A stretch of DNA of 64,000 nucleotides from Diadophis punctatus similis. Taxonomy: Eukaryota > Chordata > Lepidosauria > Squamata > Dipsadidae. The translations under genes and the position numbers were made by a program. The DNA is taken from positions 138,939,126 through 139,003,125 of the forward strand of contig JALIGW010000003.1 of NCBI GenBank assembly GCA_023053685.1, in the 5' to 3' direction. The notes below the pieces were generated by a model, which saw nothing but the letters and a program-made list of their open reading frames with translations, made no database searches and was not told where the DNA came from. The first letter of the stretch is position 1, and every line of letters starts with the position of its first letter. Of this stretch, positions 11,158-63,799 are shown piece after piece.

Positions 11158-14100
11158 AGAGCTGTATATCTAGGAAGTCACATTTTTCAGTGATTTCTGC
11201 ATAACCAATAATATTAGATAGGGGAGATAGATATTAGATAGGGGAGACTCTGCAGGTCTCTTCTTTAAGGAACGTCAAAAGCCCAGAGTTAAGGCTTTTC
11301 AATGGCAGCCCCCTTCCCAAAATCAAATTAGCACCCACTCCATTATGTTTTAGGAAAGCCACTATATCCTGGCTTTTCAAGACAGTCCTTTGGGTGGAAC
11401 TGTTAGGAACTACCCCCATCCCGAGTTTCTGTTTGCTCCCTATGTGCCAAACATTTTGTAATTACAACTGCAACTTTGATTTTTAACCTTTTTTGTAACA
11501 AGGAAATATAAGATGTTCAGTGACTTGGATTGGGGTAACATAAATAAGCCTCATTAATTCAATAAACATGTCTCTCTATTAAGCTATTGTTAAAGATAGA
11601 GTTTTCCTGTTTATAGTAGTAAGGAAAAATGCGGCAATATGGAGTTCACACATTCCCCAAGTTCCCATTTCAACATGTTGTTTGAACCCAGCCATTTGGA
11701 TTGTAATCCAGAGTTTACAACAGCACTCAACTTTGGTTTATTTATAAAACCACGTTGTGGTTAAATAATCCATGGTTTAGTATGATAAGCAAGATAGTCT
11801 GTCCATTATGATCTGAGAATTCTAAACTGAAGATAGTAGTTTTCTAGTTTTCCCATGTAATTTCTACTTGTCCGGGACTAAATTGTGAAAGCCAAGCTTT
11901 CAAATAGCCTGTCATCAAATCAGAGCATAGTGATGTAGCACAAATAATTACAAGCTTCAACTTGTAACTGTGAGGCCCCAGTCTATTCACAAGACAATCA
12001 AACTCCCAATTTATTGAAATTATGACTGGACTGAAATTAATGAAAATAAACAATATTGTTGCCTTATGTGCTATAAAGTTGGCATTGTATTTGTGCAGTG
12101 AAAGGATAATAATGGGTACTGTGTGTTAAATTTCATCAGTCTTCTAAAGCAGATTCTCCATTATTTTCTCCAGTACGGTGCTATCCAAAAATGTTCAGCA
12201 GAAGGTGGAAGGAATTAGAGTGCTATACATCTGGGTGGCCATCAAGATTAGGAAACTATTTAAAACTATTTAAATTATAAACTTCAAAGATAAAAATATA
12301 CATTGAAAATGTTACTTTTAAGTGTAGTATTCTCTTCTACTCTATTTTTACATGACTTGCCCATTCTATGGATTTTTAATAGGTAAAGCCCATTTCTACA
12401 AGCAGACAATATTTATAACTTTTTAAGTCCTGAACACAAATCCAGGCATCTTAAATTAAGATTAAAACCAAGCATTATACAACATGTATTGTTAAGAAAC
12501 ATTCTCACAATGCCAAAAAAAATCTATTTAGAATTCCTCATCCACACAGTCCCACATAGTTTATCACTCCTGGCAGCAGAGTCAGGTACTGATAAGGGGA
12601 AATGATGTTGATAATCTACTTTTAATTTTTAAATAGGGATGTACAACACACGTTCAAAGCTTGCTACCATATTGTAAATTTTAATTTTATAAAAGAGGCA
12701 AATTATTAAATATGTCAGACAGAATTGTATTTACTTAATTTAAAACAAATTGCATTTTATCTTACTGTTTGCCTGCCACTCAAAGCCACATTCAGTTCTT
12801 GGTTCAAAAAAGTATTTAAACTTAGATGTCTTAGACATTCCACGATTCTAGATTTATCATATCTTTGATCTGTAAGTTTTCAAATCAGTATAAAATAACA
12901 GAAGATAAAAGGTATATTTGCCATGCAACTGACAAACCAACATTAAAAATATGGTAATTCTGATATGCTACAGAAAAATATATCTGAAAGGTATTCCAGT
13001 CTTCAGATATGGACTCAGCTACAAAGGGCTTTTCAGAAAGTCAGATGGCTACGCAAGAGTTTACTAATATAGGGCAAAATTCTGCAAAGTAATAATTCTA
13101 TATACAGCAACTGTGTGATAGAATATGTACATATAGGTACTATGATTTAAAAGTCATGGTATGTCTGCATAGATCAAGACTTTTTCTTCATTTCATGTAA
13201 TAAAAAACTAGAATTTAAGTAATTGTTTTTAACTGCAGAAAGCAGGATCATTTTGCAGTACCTATAGAACATGTTTCTCCACTACTTGTAAATAAGGGAT
13301 TGCATTTGTTTTTTAAATTATAAAATTAACCCATCTACTGCATTTATAAATAAAGCCACCCAAAAAGATTAGTGCTTTGTAATATTCTAGATAATTAACT
13401 AAATCATGTTATCATGTTCCTCCCAAACTTTAAACAAATTACCTCAATAGTCCTGAGAATCTTTTGCTAATGAGATTAAATCAAGTAATTTAATGTGGAA
13501 TAAGCAACAGCTAGAACAGAAACTGCTCTTGCAGGGAAAATTCATTGTTTTAAAACAGGCTGAGACCTGAGATACAAATAGTAGTCAAGAATACTGATTT
13601 GCTGAAAAATTATCAGAAATTATTCACATGAAAGTCAGCCTTCTGTGGCTCAGATATATTTGCATATGATGCATCCCTGAACCATAGGCAATATGCTTTA
13701 TTAGGGAAATATGGTAAAATATTGGCTAATTGACAATACCAAATGTTGATATGACGCCATTTCTTTTTCTCTGTTTTATGAAGGTTTAAATGCAAATATT
13801 TGATGATATAACTATTCATTCTATCATTTTAAGACTGTATTTCTTACATGTATTGTTTTTATTCTGCCAAATTCAAAATAATGATATAAAGGACTTCCAT
13901 GTATGTATCTAGTCAGATTTAAATCCAGATTATCCAGTATCATGTGCCTTTACATTTTGTTTATAACCCATTGTGTTAAAAATACTATAGCTATCTGACT
14001 TTCCTGAATTATTATCCAAGTACCATCTTTCATTAAATAAATGTATGTGATAGATGACCCTTTCTTTTGTTATTATTGTATAATAATTATTTTAAGGCAG

Positions 14101-14830
14101 CTTTAAGATACATGTATTTTTTCTCATAATACTTTGCACAATATATCAACATGGACATGTATTTATATTATACTTAATTTTATTTAACAGTAAGATAAAT
14201 TTGATATGAATCAATTATTGAGGAAGGCTTTTCTTCATTAAATGTTTTCCAGCATAAGTTGGAAAGCCATCTCTTAGGAATGTTTCAGTTTGGTTTCCTT
14301 TACAAAACAGCGGGGTGGATCCAGTGGCCAAGTGTCAGCTCCAATTTTTACTGGGCTTTTCCAAAGTCACCTAGTCAGCAACTGTGAAAATTTATACTAG
14401 AAAGGCCTGCAGTCAGAACGAGCATTTTCCCCCTTTTGTTTTTAATTCTATGCATGCTCACTACCATCCTAGCCATTTGGGTTAAGACCTACTGAACTCA
14501 GCAGGCCAAGATCAACTGATTTCTATTTGGCAGTGACACTGATATTTAATTTTACTCAAAATAGCACCTATTTATTCCAATCACATTTCTACAAAAACCC
14601 AACAACTGATTGCCACTACCCCTTGGCGCCTTGTTCCTATTGCTGGACACAGTGGCAACTGTAACGGAATAATTCAAACAAGCATTAAATTAAAAATGTC
14701 TTTGCATGCTTATAAGGGGCTACTGGATTTGGCCTGCAAAAATCCAGATGGCCGCTAAACGGCAGCAAGGAGAGAGGGAAATCCCTAATTCATTCCTGTT
14801 ATGGTTGAGAAAGGAGAGTGAGAGTGACAG
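11158..14830. other. AT-rich upstream intergenic DNA, no gene seen
   Basis: About 3.7 kb with no recognisable exon, repeat family or RNA gene. Short open frames (for example 11844-12053 and 13613-13819 on the - strand) lack domain-like composition. It lies directly upstream of the RANBP9 CpG island and could hold distal regulatory DNA, which sequence alone does not show. Confidence 0.45.
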
Positions 14831-14910
14831 TGTGTGTGAGAGAGAATAAGAAAGTGACAGAGATTGTGTCTTGTGTGTGTCTTGTGTGTGTGTGTGAAAG
14901 AGAGAGTTAC
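14831..14910. repeat. GT/GA microsatellite
   Basis: GTGTGTGAGAGAGAATAAG, then repeated TTGTGTGTGTCTTGTGTGTGTGTGTGAAAG-type units. It sits immediately before the CpG island. Open frames across it are composition artefacts. Confidence 0.7.
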
Positions 14911-14929
14911 ATCGAGCCTCCCACCCATT

Positions 14930-15683
14930 TCCTGTTTTGCGACATCGCAGGGCGAGGAAGCCGGTCAGCTCTGCTGGTTGCCGCCAGCCCACTTCCTCCC
15001 TCGTTCCTTTCGCCCGCGCCCCCCCCCCCCCGTCGCTAGCGGGGCAACCGGCACGGACCGTCGCCGTCGTCCCCTCACGCACTCCGTGTCACTGGCAGGC
15101 AAGCGCCTCCTCTCGGCGTTGCCACGCCGCTCAGCTGATTGAGGAGCGCGTTCGTAAGCGGCGGCGGCAACTGCTGCCACTGCTGAGTTTAGGAGAACAG
15201 GGGCATCCTCGGCGGGGCGGCAGCAGCAGCCGCCGCCCGAAAGGCTCGCGGCGCTCTAAGCGACAAAGCCAGAGCTCCCGTCTCCTGCTCTCTTTCGCGT
15301 CACGCGCGCGCGCGCGCGCGAAGCCTCCCGAACTCTAGGCCGCCCGACTCGCCCGCCTCCCCGCGCGCGCCCGCACCCACAACATATACACATATACAGA
15401 CACACACCTCCGCGCGCGCCCGCGTGCTCCCGCGCACCCCCGCTCGTCATCACCTCCGTCGTTTCCAATCCCTTTCTCATAGTCGCGCGAGCTTCCACAG
15501 CCGAGTCGCCTCCTCCGCCGCCGCCGCTGCCTCCCCCCCCTCCCCTTCGGTTGTGTGGCTCCCGTGCTCTCCGCATCTCGGACTGTCACTCCGGTGAGAG
15601 GTTGTTCGCATAAACCCCCATTCTAAGAGACCTTCGCTTCCTTCGAGAGAGAGAAAAAGAAAGACCGAGAGACCAAGGCCGGC
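14930..15683 (+). promoter_or_regulatory. RANBP9: RANBP9 CpG-island promoter and 5' UTR
   Basis: Composition changes sharply from AT-rich to very GC- and CpG-rich at about 14.93 kb and stays so through exon 1 to about 16.3 kb. GGGGCGG (Sp1-like) occurs near 15213, and a CG dinucleotide run at 15301-15320. No TATA box at a plausible distance was seen, so dispersed CpG-island initiation is inferred. The exact transcription start is not determinable from sequence. The start codon lies in CCGGCATGT, with G at -3. Confidence 0.7.
15301..15320. repeat. Alternating CG tract
   Basis: About nine uninterrupted CG steps (ACGCGCGCGCGCG...), in the RANBP9 promoter/5' UTR. Such tracts are prone to Z-DNA and length change. 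Confidence 0.85.
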
Positions 15684-55832
<40,149 letters not shown>

Positions 55833-56620
55833 CTATGCATCTGAAGGTGTCCATGGTGTATAATGTGGCATATATTCAACATGAAAGTAGACCAACTCTG
55901 CCAATTGGGAGTTTGGATTTTTTTTAATTATGTACTAAGGACAGGTCTGTTGCTTTACATTGCTTCCTAGTTTACAGCATGATGCAAATGATTTTCTAAA
56001 CTACTGTTAGGAGATATTTTCCATCTTTAACCAGAGTTAAATATCATCAGTAACATCAGATTGAAAAACCTTTGAATTGTTACAAACAAACCAAAAAGTT
56101 TTGCCTTCCTCCTGGAGGGCAGGGCAAAATAGATAATGTTGTGGATGTGTTAGTATGTGGGTGATGTAAACTTCAAGCAGGATAATTTGCCAACTTTCAC
56201 CCTCATTACATAGATCAATCAAATGTAATTTGCAAACTGCATATGTACCTGACAGTTTGGCTGTATAGTATTGATGGGAAGAAATATTTTTAATGTGTAC
56301 TGTAAAACTTGAAATACTCAGGAGCTGAGTGAATATGTTTGTTGCTACTTACAATCTCAACCTGTTTCCTAGTGGTTTTTGTTTTAACATGGTCGTTTCA
56401 GCTGTTTCCTGTTTAACTGCAAACAACTTATGTTGTAGACTCACCTGTTTAACTGTTGTATTATAACAGTATTACATGTCAACACAGTGTGGTTATGGCC
56501 TATTTATATAAAAACCAAATATTTAGTCAATTTCAGTCTTAATTTAATCTTTGTACACCCTGCATTTTAAAAAGTGCTTAAATGAGTACTCTATTGCAAT
56601 AAAATGTAGTGATACCATAA
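55833..56620 (+). terminator. RANBP9: RANBP9 3' UTR with polyadenylation signal
   Basis: AATAAA at 56598-56603 lies about 770 bases after the stop, preceded by TTGTACACCCTGCATTTTAA. The sequence is AT-rich without repeats, as expected for a conserved UTR. The cleavage site is inferred to lie 10-25 bases downstream. Confidence 0.65.
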
Positions 56621-57280
56621 TTAATCAGCCATTAAATACTTACATATGGTAGGATTGCTACCTTATTTTTCTGCTTGTGTTGTATTTGGGATTCAAATAG
56701 ATAAAATTTAAATATTTAAATTTAAATATTTAAATACTCTGGTTTCTCTTCAGATCATATAAATCTTTCACCTTTAAAATATTATTGCTACATCAAGTAA
56801 CATATCCTGGACCAAAATCATGTTATGATCTAAGGCTGATAAAACTAAATTAACTGCCCTGAATTATTGTGGTTAACTTTTGCTTTTTATAAGTATATAG
56901 CTGATATCAAAACAGAAATAGTTGTGTAAGTGTTTAGCAGAATGTTTACCTATACCAAGTGTCAACAAATGCAGGCAATGGATACCCAAAATATGATTCT
57001 CATACGTCGGGCCCTATACTTATCCTATACTTTATGCAGCAGGGGATCTACATAAAAGCTAACATTTGTTTCACGTTTGACATTAAAAGGTAGCAAGATT
57101 GGATGTTATACAAAACCTGATCTTATCCCATAATAGAAAAGAATCCAAATGCATGCATTTGCTTCATTTCTGTGTCTGAAGGAAATGAAAATAGCAGCAT
57201 TAATAGTTCCTTCAGATATTAAGCTAGGAAATCTTTATGCTTTCACCAGAATAGATCCTGCAATAATCTACCTGTGCCTC
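56621..57280. other. Downstream of RANBP9, no gene seen
   Basis: Contains AAATATTTAAATTTAAATATTT self-complementary AT sequence near 56708-56734. No gene. Confidence 0.45.
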
Positions 57281-57355
<75 letters not shown>

Positions 57356-57360
57356 TTATT
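57281..57360. repeat. (TTTA)n microsatellite, LINE tail
   Basis: About 19 uninterrupted TTTA units. It directly abuts the 3' module of the antisense L2-type LINE, so it is its expanded tail. Confidence 0.9.
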
Positions 57361-57985
57361 AGGTTCTTCTATGCCGCCCTACTCCCTAAGGACTCAGGGC
57401 GGCGTACAACATTTTAAAAGAACACTAAGCAATAAACATTCATTTAAAAACAATTTTAAAACATTAAAAAGTTAAAAGACATTCAACAACATACATACTG
57501 GGGGAGATCTCGGATAAAAACTAGTCTCAAACCCCTGCCTGCAGGAAGAGCCATGTCTTGACGGCTTTCCGGAAGGCCAGCAGGGTGGGGATAATTTGGA
57601 TCTCTGGGGGTAGTTGGTTCGAGAGCATGGGCCCCCCCCCATAGAGAAGGCCCTCCCCCTAGGCCCCGCCAGCCGGCATTGTTTGGCTGACGGGACCTGG
57701 AGGAGACCCTCTCTGTGGGCCCTAGCCAGTCGGAGGGAAGTATGAGGCAGAATGTGGTCCCGGAGGTAACCTGGTCCTAAGCCATGTAGGGCTTTAAAGA
57801 TGATGATCAACACTTTGAATTGTACCCGGAGACCAATGGGCAACCAGTGCAACTGGTGGAGTATGGGTGTTACGTGGGTGTATCTTGACACACCCACCAC
57901 AGCACGCGCAGCCGCATTTTGCACCTGCTGGAGTCTCCGAATACTCTTCAAGGGTAGCCCCATGTAGAGCGCATTGCAGTAGTGC
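57361..57985 (-). mobile_element. L2-type LINE, antisense, 5' truncated (second copy)
   Basis: Collinear and highly similar to 23160-23780, in the same orientation. It encodes LPLKSIRRLQQVQNAAARAV, LHQLHWLPIGLRVQ and PHTSLRLARAHREGLLQVPS. A run of ten C (57630-57639) breaks the frame relative to the 23 kb copy, giving a shifted end. It truncates at 57985 in the LDYCNALYMG region. Confidence 0.85.
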
Positions 57986-60117
57986 ATTAATGCAGTGGCA
58001 AGGAAACATTCCTGAATTATTGAGTAAAGAACTTATATTGGGCAAAAACGGTCCAACTTTATAAACAACTGTTGATGCTTTTGTTTGGTAAAGCCTTTTG
58101 GCCTCACTGTACCAGGCTCTTAACCATTTGCTTTTCTGACCTGACAGGTTTGTTGGCATGGCTCATGGGCAACATTAACTCCTGCTGAAAATTATGGATT
58201 AAGGCCCCACTTGAGCAAGATTGTGTTACCTATATTATGCTCTGTTTTGTAAAGAAAGTATACTACTACTAGCAGTAATTTAACAGCATACTATCTCAGG
58301 TCTATTCATAGAATGAAAAGGACAGTGTAAGTCTCGTATGTCTCCAAGCAAATAAAAAAAAATCTAATGAAAAGTACATCAGTAGCAGAGCGGAACATTC
58401 CCAAGGCTGCAATAGGCAGAATTTGCAAGGTGAAGATTTAGTCAGCCATCATTGTCAGTATTGCAGCCCATTTTGTTACTCAGCCTACCCCTTAGTTATA
58501 GCTACAGATGTAAAGCTACAATGTTTCATCTACTGAGTCTTCTAATTCGAAGGGATTATATGGTGGTCCTTGAATGCAATAACCACTAGAGTTAAAATAT
58601 ATTAGCTTCCCAAGTATGTATCTTTGGTCTTTGAAAAGTAGGATAGGAAGAATATTGATGCTTTTGAACTTTGGTTGTTGGAGAAAACTCTTGAGAATAC
58701 TGTGGACAGCCAAAAAAACAAGCAAACAAACAAACCAAGTCAGACTTCTCACTTGAGGCATCAATTGACCAGGCTCCAGTGATCCTATTTTGGGCATAAG
58801 ACAGCTCTGTGGAGAAGACTCTAATATGGAGAAGGTGGAAGAAAAAGGATGGATCCAGACACAGTGCGATGAATATACCACTGCTAAGAGATCTGAAGCA
58901 TCAGGTTAGAGACAGATAAAATTATGTGGTTGCTAAGAGTCAGCAATGATTTGACATATAATCAAGTGCGTCTCTTAATACCAGCTGATATCTCAATTCC
59001 CTTGGAGGAATAGGGAGGAGAACAGAATTTGAGTAAAAAGCCAAATTAATATAATCTAGTAATGTCGGAATAATACTGAGATCTTCCATTATCTAATTCT
59101 AACCAGGATTCTGATCGAGATACATAGATCTGGACTATAAGAATTATGGGATTACCCCATCAAGAGAGAAAGGACAGAGAAAAGAAAGTCTTGCCCAATT
59201 ACTTAACCTCTTAGGAACAGTGATCTGCTTAGACATACTGGATATCTATTCCTGAATAGCTCAATTTTTACAGTTCTGATCAGTATAAAATTCATTTAGA
59301 TGAATATCAGCTTCCAAGTTTAACTCCTTTTACTAGAAAGGAGCCAAACGTGAAATAAATTTCCTGACAACCTGATTTTTTCTTTGGACCTGCTTTGGTG
59401 TTGACTCCTAAAGAAATTCAGGAGTAGATTATAACTATACCGTTGTCTGCTGTAAGTATTCTCTGCTGGCTTCTTGCATTGGACCATTTGTCTATGCCTC
59501 TTATCCTAGTAAGCAAGCCAGGGATAGGTAGTTAATGAATTTGGTATTCCTACTGATTCACATCTTGCTTGTGGTTCCCATAGGCACCTAGGCAGCAGGT
59601 AGGGGAACAAGCTACTTGTTGGAACATGTACTAATTCCATGGGAATTATTTACAGGCAAATGAGATTCAATGTTTTATGTTTTATTTAATATTTCCCATA
59701 TTTGCAAACCTATATACAAATAATTTCAAGATATATCTTCTTTTTACAGCTGGAATATACTTCCCAAAAACATGTTGCAGGTACAATAGTAAGTCAATTT
59801 ACAGATGTGGGAGAGTCAGTGTTAAAAAGCATTTTAGCAAAAAGAATATCAAAATATTTAAGAAACTGATTTCTCATTCAATCAAAACTTAATTCAACTG
59901 AATTCAAAAGATCCAGATAAAATTACTTTTAGTTGGAACATACCATTGCAAGACCCTAATTATTTTCCAGAAGGTTATACTTTTTAATTCTCTGTAAAGA
60001 TTTAAAAGAAAACAAAAATCATAAAATGTTAATATATAAAACAATAACAAGGACATTATATAATTCAAATACAAGATATTTTGCAATGATATTGTACATA
60101 AGCAACAGCAAACTCTT
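57986..60117. other. Between RANBP9 and NOL7, includes probable NOL7 3' UTR
   Basis: No gene between the convergent genes. The - strand frame 58516-58881 (121 codons) has no recognisable domain. TTTATT at 59681-59686 is AATAAA on the - strand, a candidate NOL7 polyadenylation signal about 430 bases past its stop. TTTAAT (ATTAAA reversed) near 59981 is another. Confidence 0.5.
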
Positions 60118-60185
60118 TCAGGGAATTATTTTTGAAGATACCCAATGTTTTGTAAACCGAGTAGCTTTTTCTTTTTTTACTTTAC
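60118..60185 (-). CDS. NOL7: NOL7 terminal coding exon
   Basis: Acceptor TTCCCTAG|GT, encodes (G)KVKKEKATRFTKHWVSSK, then IIP and TGA at 60120-60118. It aligns with human GIQKKQNAKRFKRRWMVRK up to the final lysine-rich tail. Confidence 0.75.
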
Positions 60186-63100
60186 CTAGGGAACAAGAAA
60201 ACAGACAATTAGTTGAAAAAAGAAGTCAAGAATGCTAAAGTTGTTGCTGTAGGTTCCATAAAAGCTCAGATTTGCCAGTGTTTGAGCAATCTCATTTAAG
60301 AAAACATATTCCATTCACTCTCAACAGAGTCTATATAAAAACAACTAAAACTTATTAAGTCTACGGCATATACAGTATTCATGAACAATTTGGTTGGGTT
60401 TGCCATTATGGAGCCTGCTCATTTTATGGTAATCAAGCAGAAAGGGAAAAAAAGTCTTCCACCTCTGGAATTTGTGTTTTCTGTACCTTTCTATAATGTC
60501 GTGAATTTGGTGGCCCAGAGAGATAAAGTACCTTGCCTCTTGTATTCCTCACCTGGTATCAAAACTCATATTTACGCGACGAATCAGACATCAACTAATA
60601 TCAGAACTCACTCACCAATCTTATAGGAATAAATACAAAAATGTCTACTGTTCCTGGGAAGCCTTTACAGGATTTGCAAACTAAAAAGTTTTTCATTCAG
60701 GTCTTCTACCCTTCACAAACTCAAATAGCCTTATATAAACTACAATTCTCAAATAAACGTATCTATTTCATTTTCCTGGCAAAAATACTGAAGCAGTTTG
60801 TGCTCTTCTGCGTTTTTCCCCCCTTTCACTTTACATGGTAGCCTACAATCCTGGAATCTCCTGATGATTTTGCATCTGACGGTTACCAGGTCTGACCCTG
60901 TTTGCTTTTTTTAAATGAACTAAAATTGACTATATGTGCTGTCATACGTGACTGTTCAAGACCACAGGTGCTTTGAATGGTAAGACATCTTGAATATGCT
61001 CAGTAGTAAACAGCTCTTATCTTAAATTACATGGACAGCTTTATCACCCAATTTCACACTCAAACTTCATAATCACATCCCAAGGGTATAAATGCCTCTC
61101 ATGTTACAAACATCTTTAGCTACTTGTGCTATTGTTATACTTGACCATATTTATATTTTTCATATGTGGGATCATGTAGGAAATTACCATTCTGATGGAA
61201 GGTCCTTCAAAGTAACTACAGCAATTGCTTTGGACCAGATTTTTCACTTTTAGTACATGTTCCTCAGTTAAAAGAAAAAGGGGCACACAATGTGAAACCT
61301 AAGCTTAAAACACTGAAGTCAATAAAGGCACAATCACAAAAGCTCTTCTAAATTGTTGCTATAAGACAAAGGAATATCATCTTACCCCAAGATTTATTCA
61401 CAAACTGGATTGCAGCTTTTTTAACTGCTTTTTTCTTGTTTTCAACCGAAAAATATTGATTTGCTGGAATAACAAGAGGAATTTAACTGAATTGTAATTT
61501 GTCACACGATCAATGTATTTTCTAAGTTCATTATGCAAAGCTCCTTTACCAGTAGTTCGGTTGCTGCTTGCGCCATAAAGATGTTTCTGTATAAAGTCTT
61601 TGGCATCCTGTTGCTGTCGATCGGTTAGCCCCTGGTCTTCTAACCGTACAGCCATGTAATTTGGGGGGCATCTAATGATAAAGGAACAGTTAACATATTT
61701 ACTGCCTTGGTTCTCTACTTCATTTTACAGAAGCAAAACCACATTCCCTATATTTTAGCCAAATTTACTAAAAGCAATAATATGCAAACAAGGTAACTCT
61801 TATTCTAAATATATTTCCATTCATGTATTTACATGCTTAACACTCCCTCACTCTCATGACTTTGGGCAGAACTGTTCAACTCCCAAGGCTTTGAGCAGGT
61901 TTACAATAAAATTAATGTTAGATGAGGTAGCTGGATGTGGCTCATTTAGGTTCAGATTAAGCAGTTTAATTTTAAGAATTGCTAGTTGCAGCATGAACTA
62001 TGACTGAACTCAAGCTTATCAAGTTTTACTGTTTCAAATATTTGGCTTACATAAGTGGTGCCACTTACAGAGTTTGCCCTTCATCTGCAACTGGTACCTC
62101 AGGTTTAAATTATTGCAAAAAACCTGCTCGAAACAAAATGAATGTGCAATAGCAAACCTCATGTGCTTGTTATAACCACATTTAAGAATTACTCCAGATC
62201 ACTGCAAAGCCCCACCATCCATAATACAGGCTTCTTCACCATGCACCAACATCAATTCTACAGGTACAGGTACAGCCTTTTGAAGCTAAAACAAAGTATT
62301 TCTAAAAAGTTACTATAAGAGTGACTTCCATTTTAACTAACTGTGGCCTCTCTTCTTAAAAAAATTTAATTTGGAGCCTTATGAAAGTACAGCATATCTC
62401 AGTGATTTGAACCTGCAGGAGACAAGTGTATCTACAACTGCCTAAATGAGAATGTTGCTTTTATTTGAGAATAAATTGGAAATCAGTTTTCGCAAAGATG
62501 TTATCTTTTCTTGAAATTACTGTAATAATATACAGTAGTTCATCATACCAATTAAGAACATTAAAGTCAGAGCTTGCTAAACCTGGGGCCCTCTTAAGTA
62601 TGGATTTCTATCTCCAGAATTATCCTCATGCTAGCCAAGAAATTCGGAGCATTGGTCTATATACCCAGAGTGCACCCAGAACTGGGAAGGCTAAACTAAG
62701 CCATACCTGGTTGCTAAAATTTCTTCTTCACTGTCTTTTTCTGAATCGTCTTGATTTTCAACTTCATCTTCAACGTTCTGATCTATAAATCAATACATGT
62801 GCTGAATATTAAAGACCTTAAACTAATTTTAAATGGGATTCTAGAAACCCTTGCTTATAAATGTGTGAAATAAACTGATGACTCTTGTTACCAGAAAGAG
62901 AGTTACAGTTCAGGAGCCAGCCTAAATGAAAATTTTGAAAAAAATAATAATACCATGGTAGGCAAGAATTGATCTGCATGCATAATCTCCAGAGGCTTTG
63001 ATGCAAATCCTCTATAAGCCTGAATGTTGATAGGAATCAATTAGGAAAATTTGATAAGCTGCTTAGATCCCTGAATCATTTTTATTAATATATTGTTTAG

Positions 63101-63799
63101 AAAATATAATCCATGCTACTCAGTATTTGCTGGCAGATATAGTTATTATACTTGGTTAGCTAATTTTAGCATGTCTACTGATGCACAATTTTGCTTAGTC
63201 CCCCAGAAGTAACAGAAAAGTAATAATATTTTAGTTTTGTTAAGAACTTTCTCGTCCTACTGGGATAAAGCCAGAGTCCTCCACTTGTACTTGCTCATGG
63301 GTGGAAACAACTCTGCTAACCAAGTTTTAAGGTTTACATGATGTTCTATTCCTCCCATGGCAAACTTGTTAACAATCAACTTGGAATGTTTTTTATCTGA
63401 AGAGAGTGGGATTACAAAAATGCTAACTTAAAAAAAATACCTAGAAGCATTTACTGATCAATATTAAGGAACAGTAATATTTTTCTATGTAGGGTACTAT
63501 CTTATTGGCTAAGACTTTCACATCATTCTTCTAGACCACTTAGAAACATCTGAAAGACCATTAGAGACAGAATTTTATATATTCATCTATTTCATATATT
63601 ATAAATAATATAAAGTAATATTAAATATTACTTTATTTTTTTCAAATGGTCCTATTCACCTCTATCTGTTTGCCATATTAGATTACATGTGGATCTCAAA
63701 CCATACTTTTATACTATTCACAATATAATAACACTCAGTAGAGGTAACATAAAAAGTAGACTTTTATATATACCTTGTTCCTCAGATGTTGAATTGGTG
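60118..63799 (-). CDS. NOL7: NOL7 (nucleolar protein 7), partial, last five exons
   Basis: Five - strand exons: 63774-63799, 62707-62782, 61550-61671, 61386-61463, 60118-60185, all AG/GT bounded and phase compatible, together about 122 codons. The most conserved part is YMAVRLEDQGL...DAKDFIQKHLYG and NRTT, then KKAAIQFVNKSWG. These align with human NOL7 YLAVRLKDQ, LYGPGTNRTT and KRAAVQFLNNAWG. NOL7 is a nucleolar protein implicated in pre-rRNA processing. The acidic part (EDEVENQDDSEKDSEEE) occupies the usual charged linker. The C terminus, KVKKEKATRF then THWVSS-like and KIIP, lacks the lysine-rich human ending. Upstream exons lie beyond the right edge. Convergent with RANBP9, as in human. 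Confidence 0.88.
61386..61463 (-). CDS. NOL7: NOL7 coding exon, penultimate
   Basis: 78 bases; acceptor TTATTCCAG|CA, encodes (A)NQYFSVENKKKAVKK, then AAIQFVNKSWG, donor TTGGG|GTAAGA. Confidence 0.88.
61550..61671 (-). CDS. NOL7: NOL7 coding exon, conserved core
   Basis: 122 bases; acceptor TTTATCATTAG|AT, encodes CPPNYMAVRLEDQGLTDRQQ and DFIQKHLYGASSNRTT, donor CTACTG|GTAAAG. Ignoring the donor gives an open frame running to 61398, which is spurious. Confidence 0.9.
62707..62782 (-). CDS. NOL7: NOL7 coding exon, acidic linker
   Basis: 76 bases; acceptor TTTATAG|AT, encodes QNVEDEVENQDDSEKDSEEE and ILAT, donor ACCAG|GTATGG. The phase joins both neighbours. Confidence 0.8.
62783..63773 (-). 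other. NOL7 intron, no feature seen
   Basis: AT-rich DNA with no repeat family recognised. Beyond the micro-exon to 64000 no further NOL7 exon could be assigned with confidence. Confidence 0.45.
63774..63799 (-). CDS. NOL7: NOL7 micro-exon
   Basis: 26 bases; acceptor TTCTTCCATTAG|CA, encodes TNSTSEEQ, donor ACAAG|GTATAT. Supported by splice signals, phase (1+24+1) and the acidic continuation; length alone gives little power. Confidence 0.6.

Noticed and set aside
58516..58881. 121-codon - strand frame between the genes
   Set aside because: No domain, start context or homology I can recognise; chance open frame is plausible in this DNA.
61398..61655. 85-codon single - strand frame as a complete small protein
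   Set aside because: It is NOL7 exon sequence reading through a clear donor into the intron; correct splicing restores the conserved protein.
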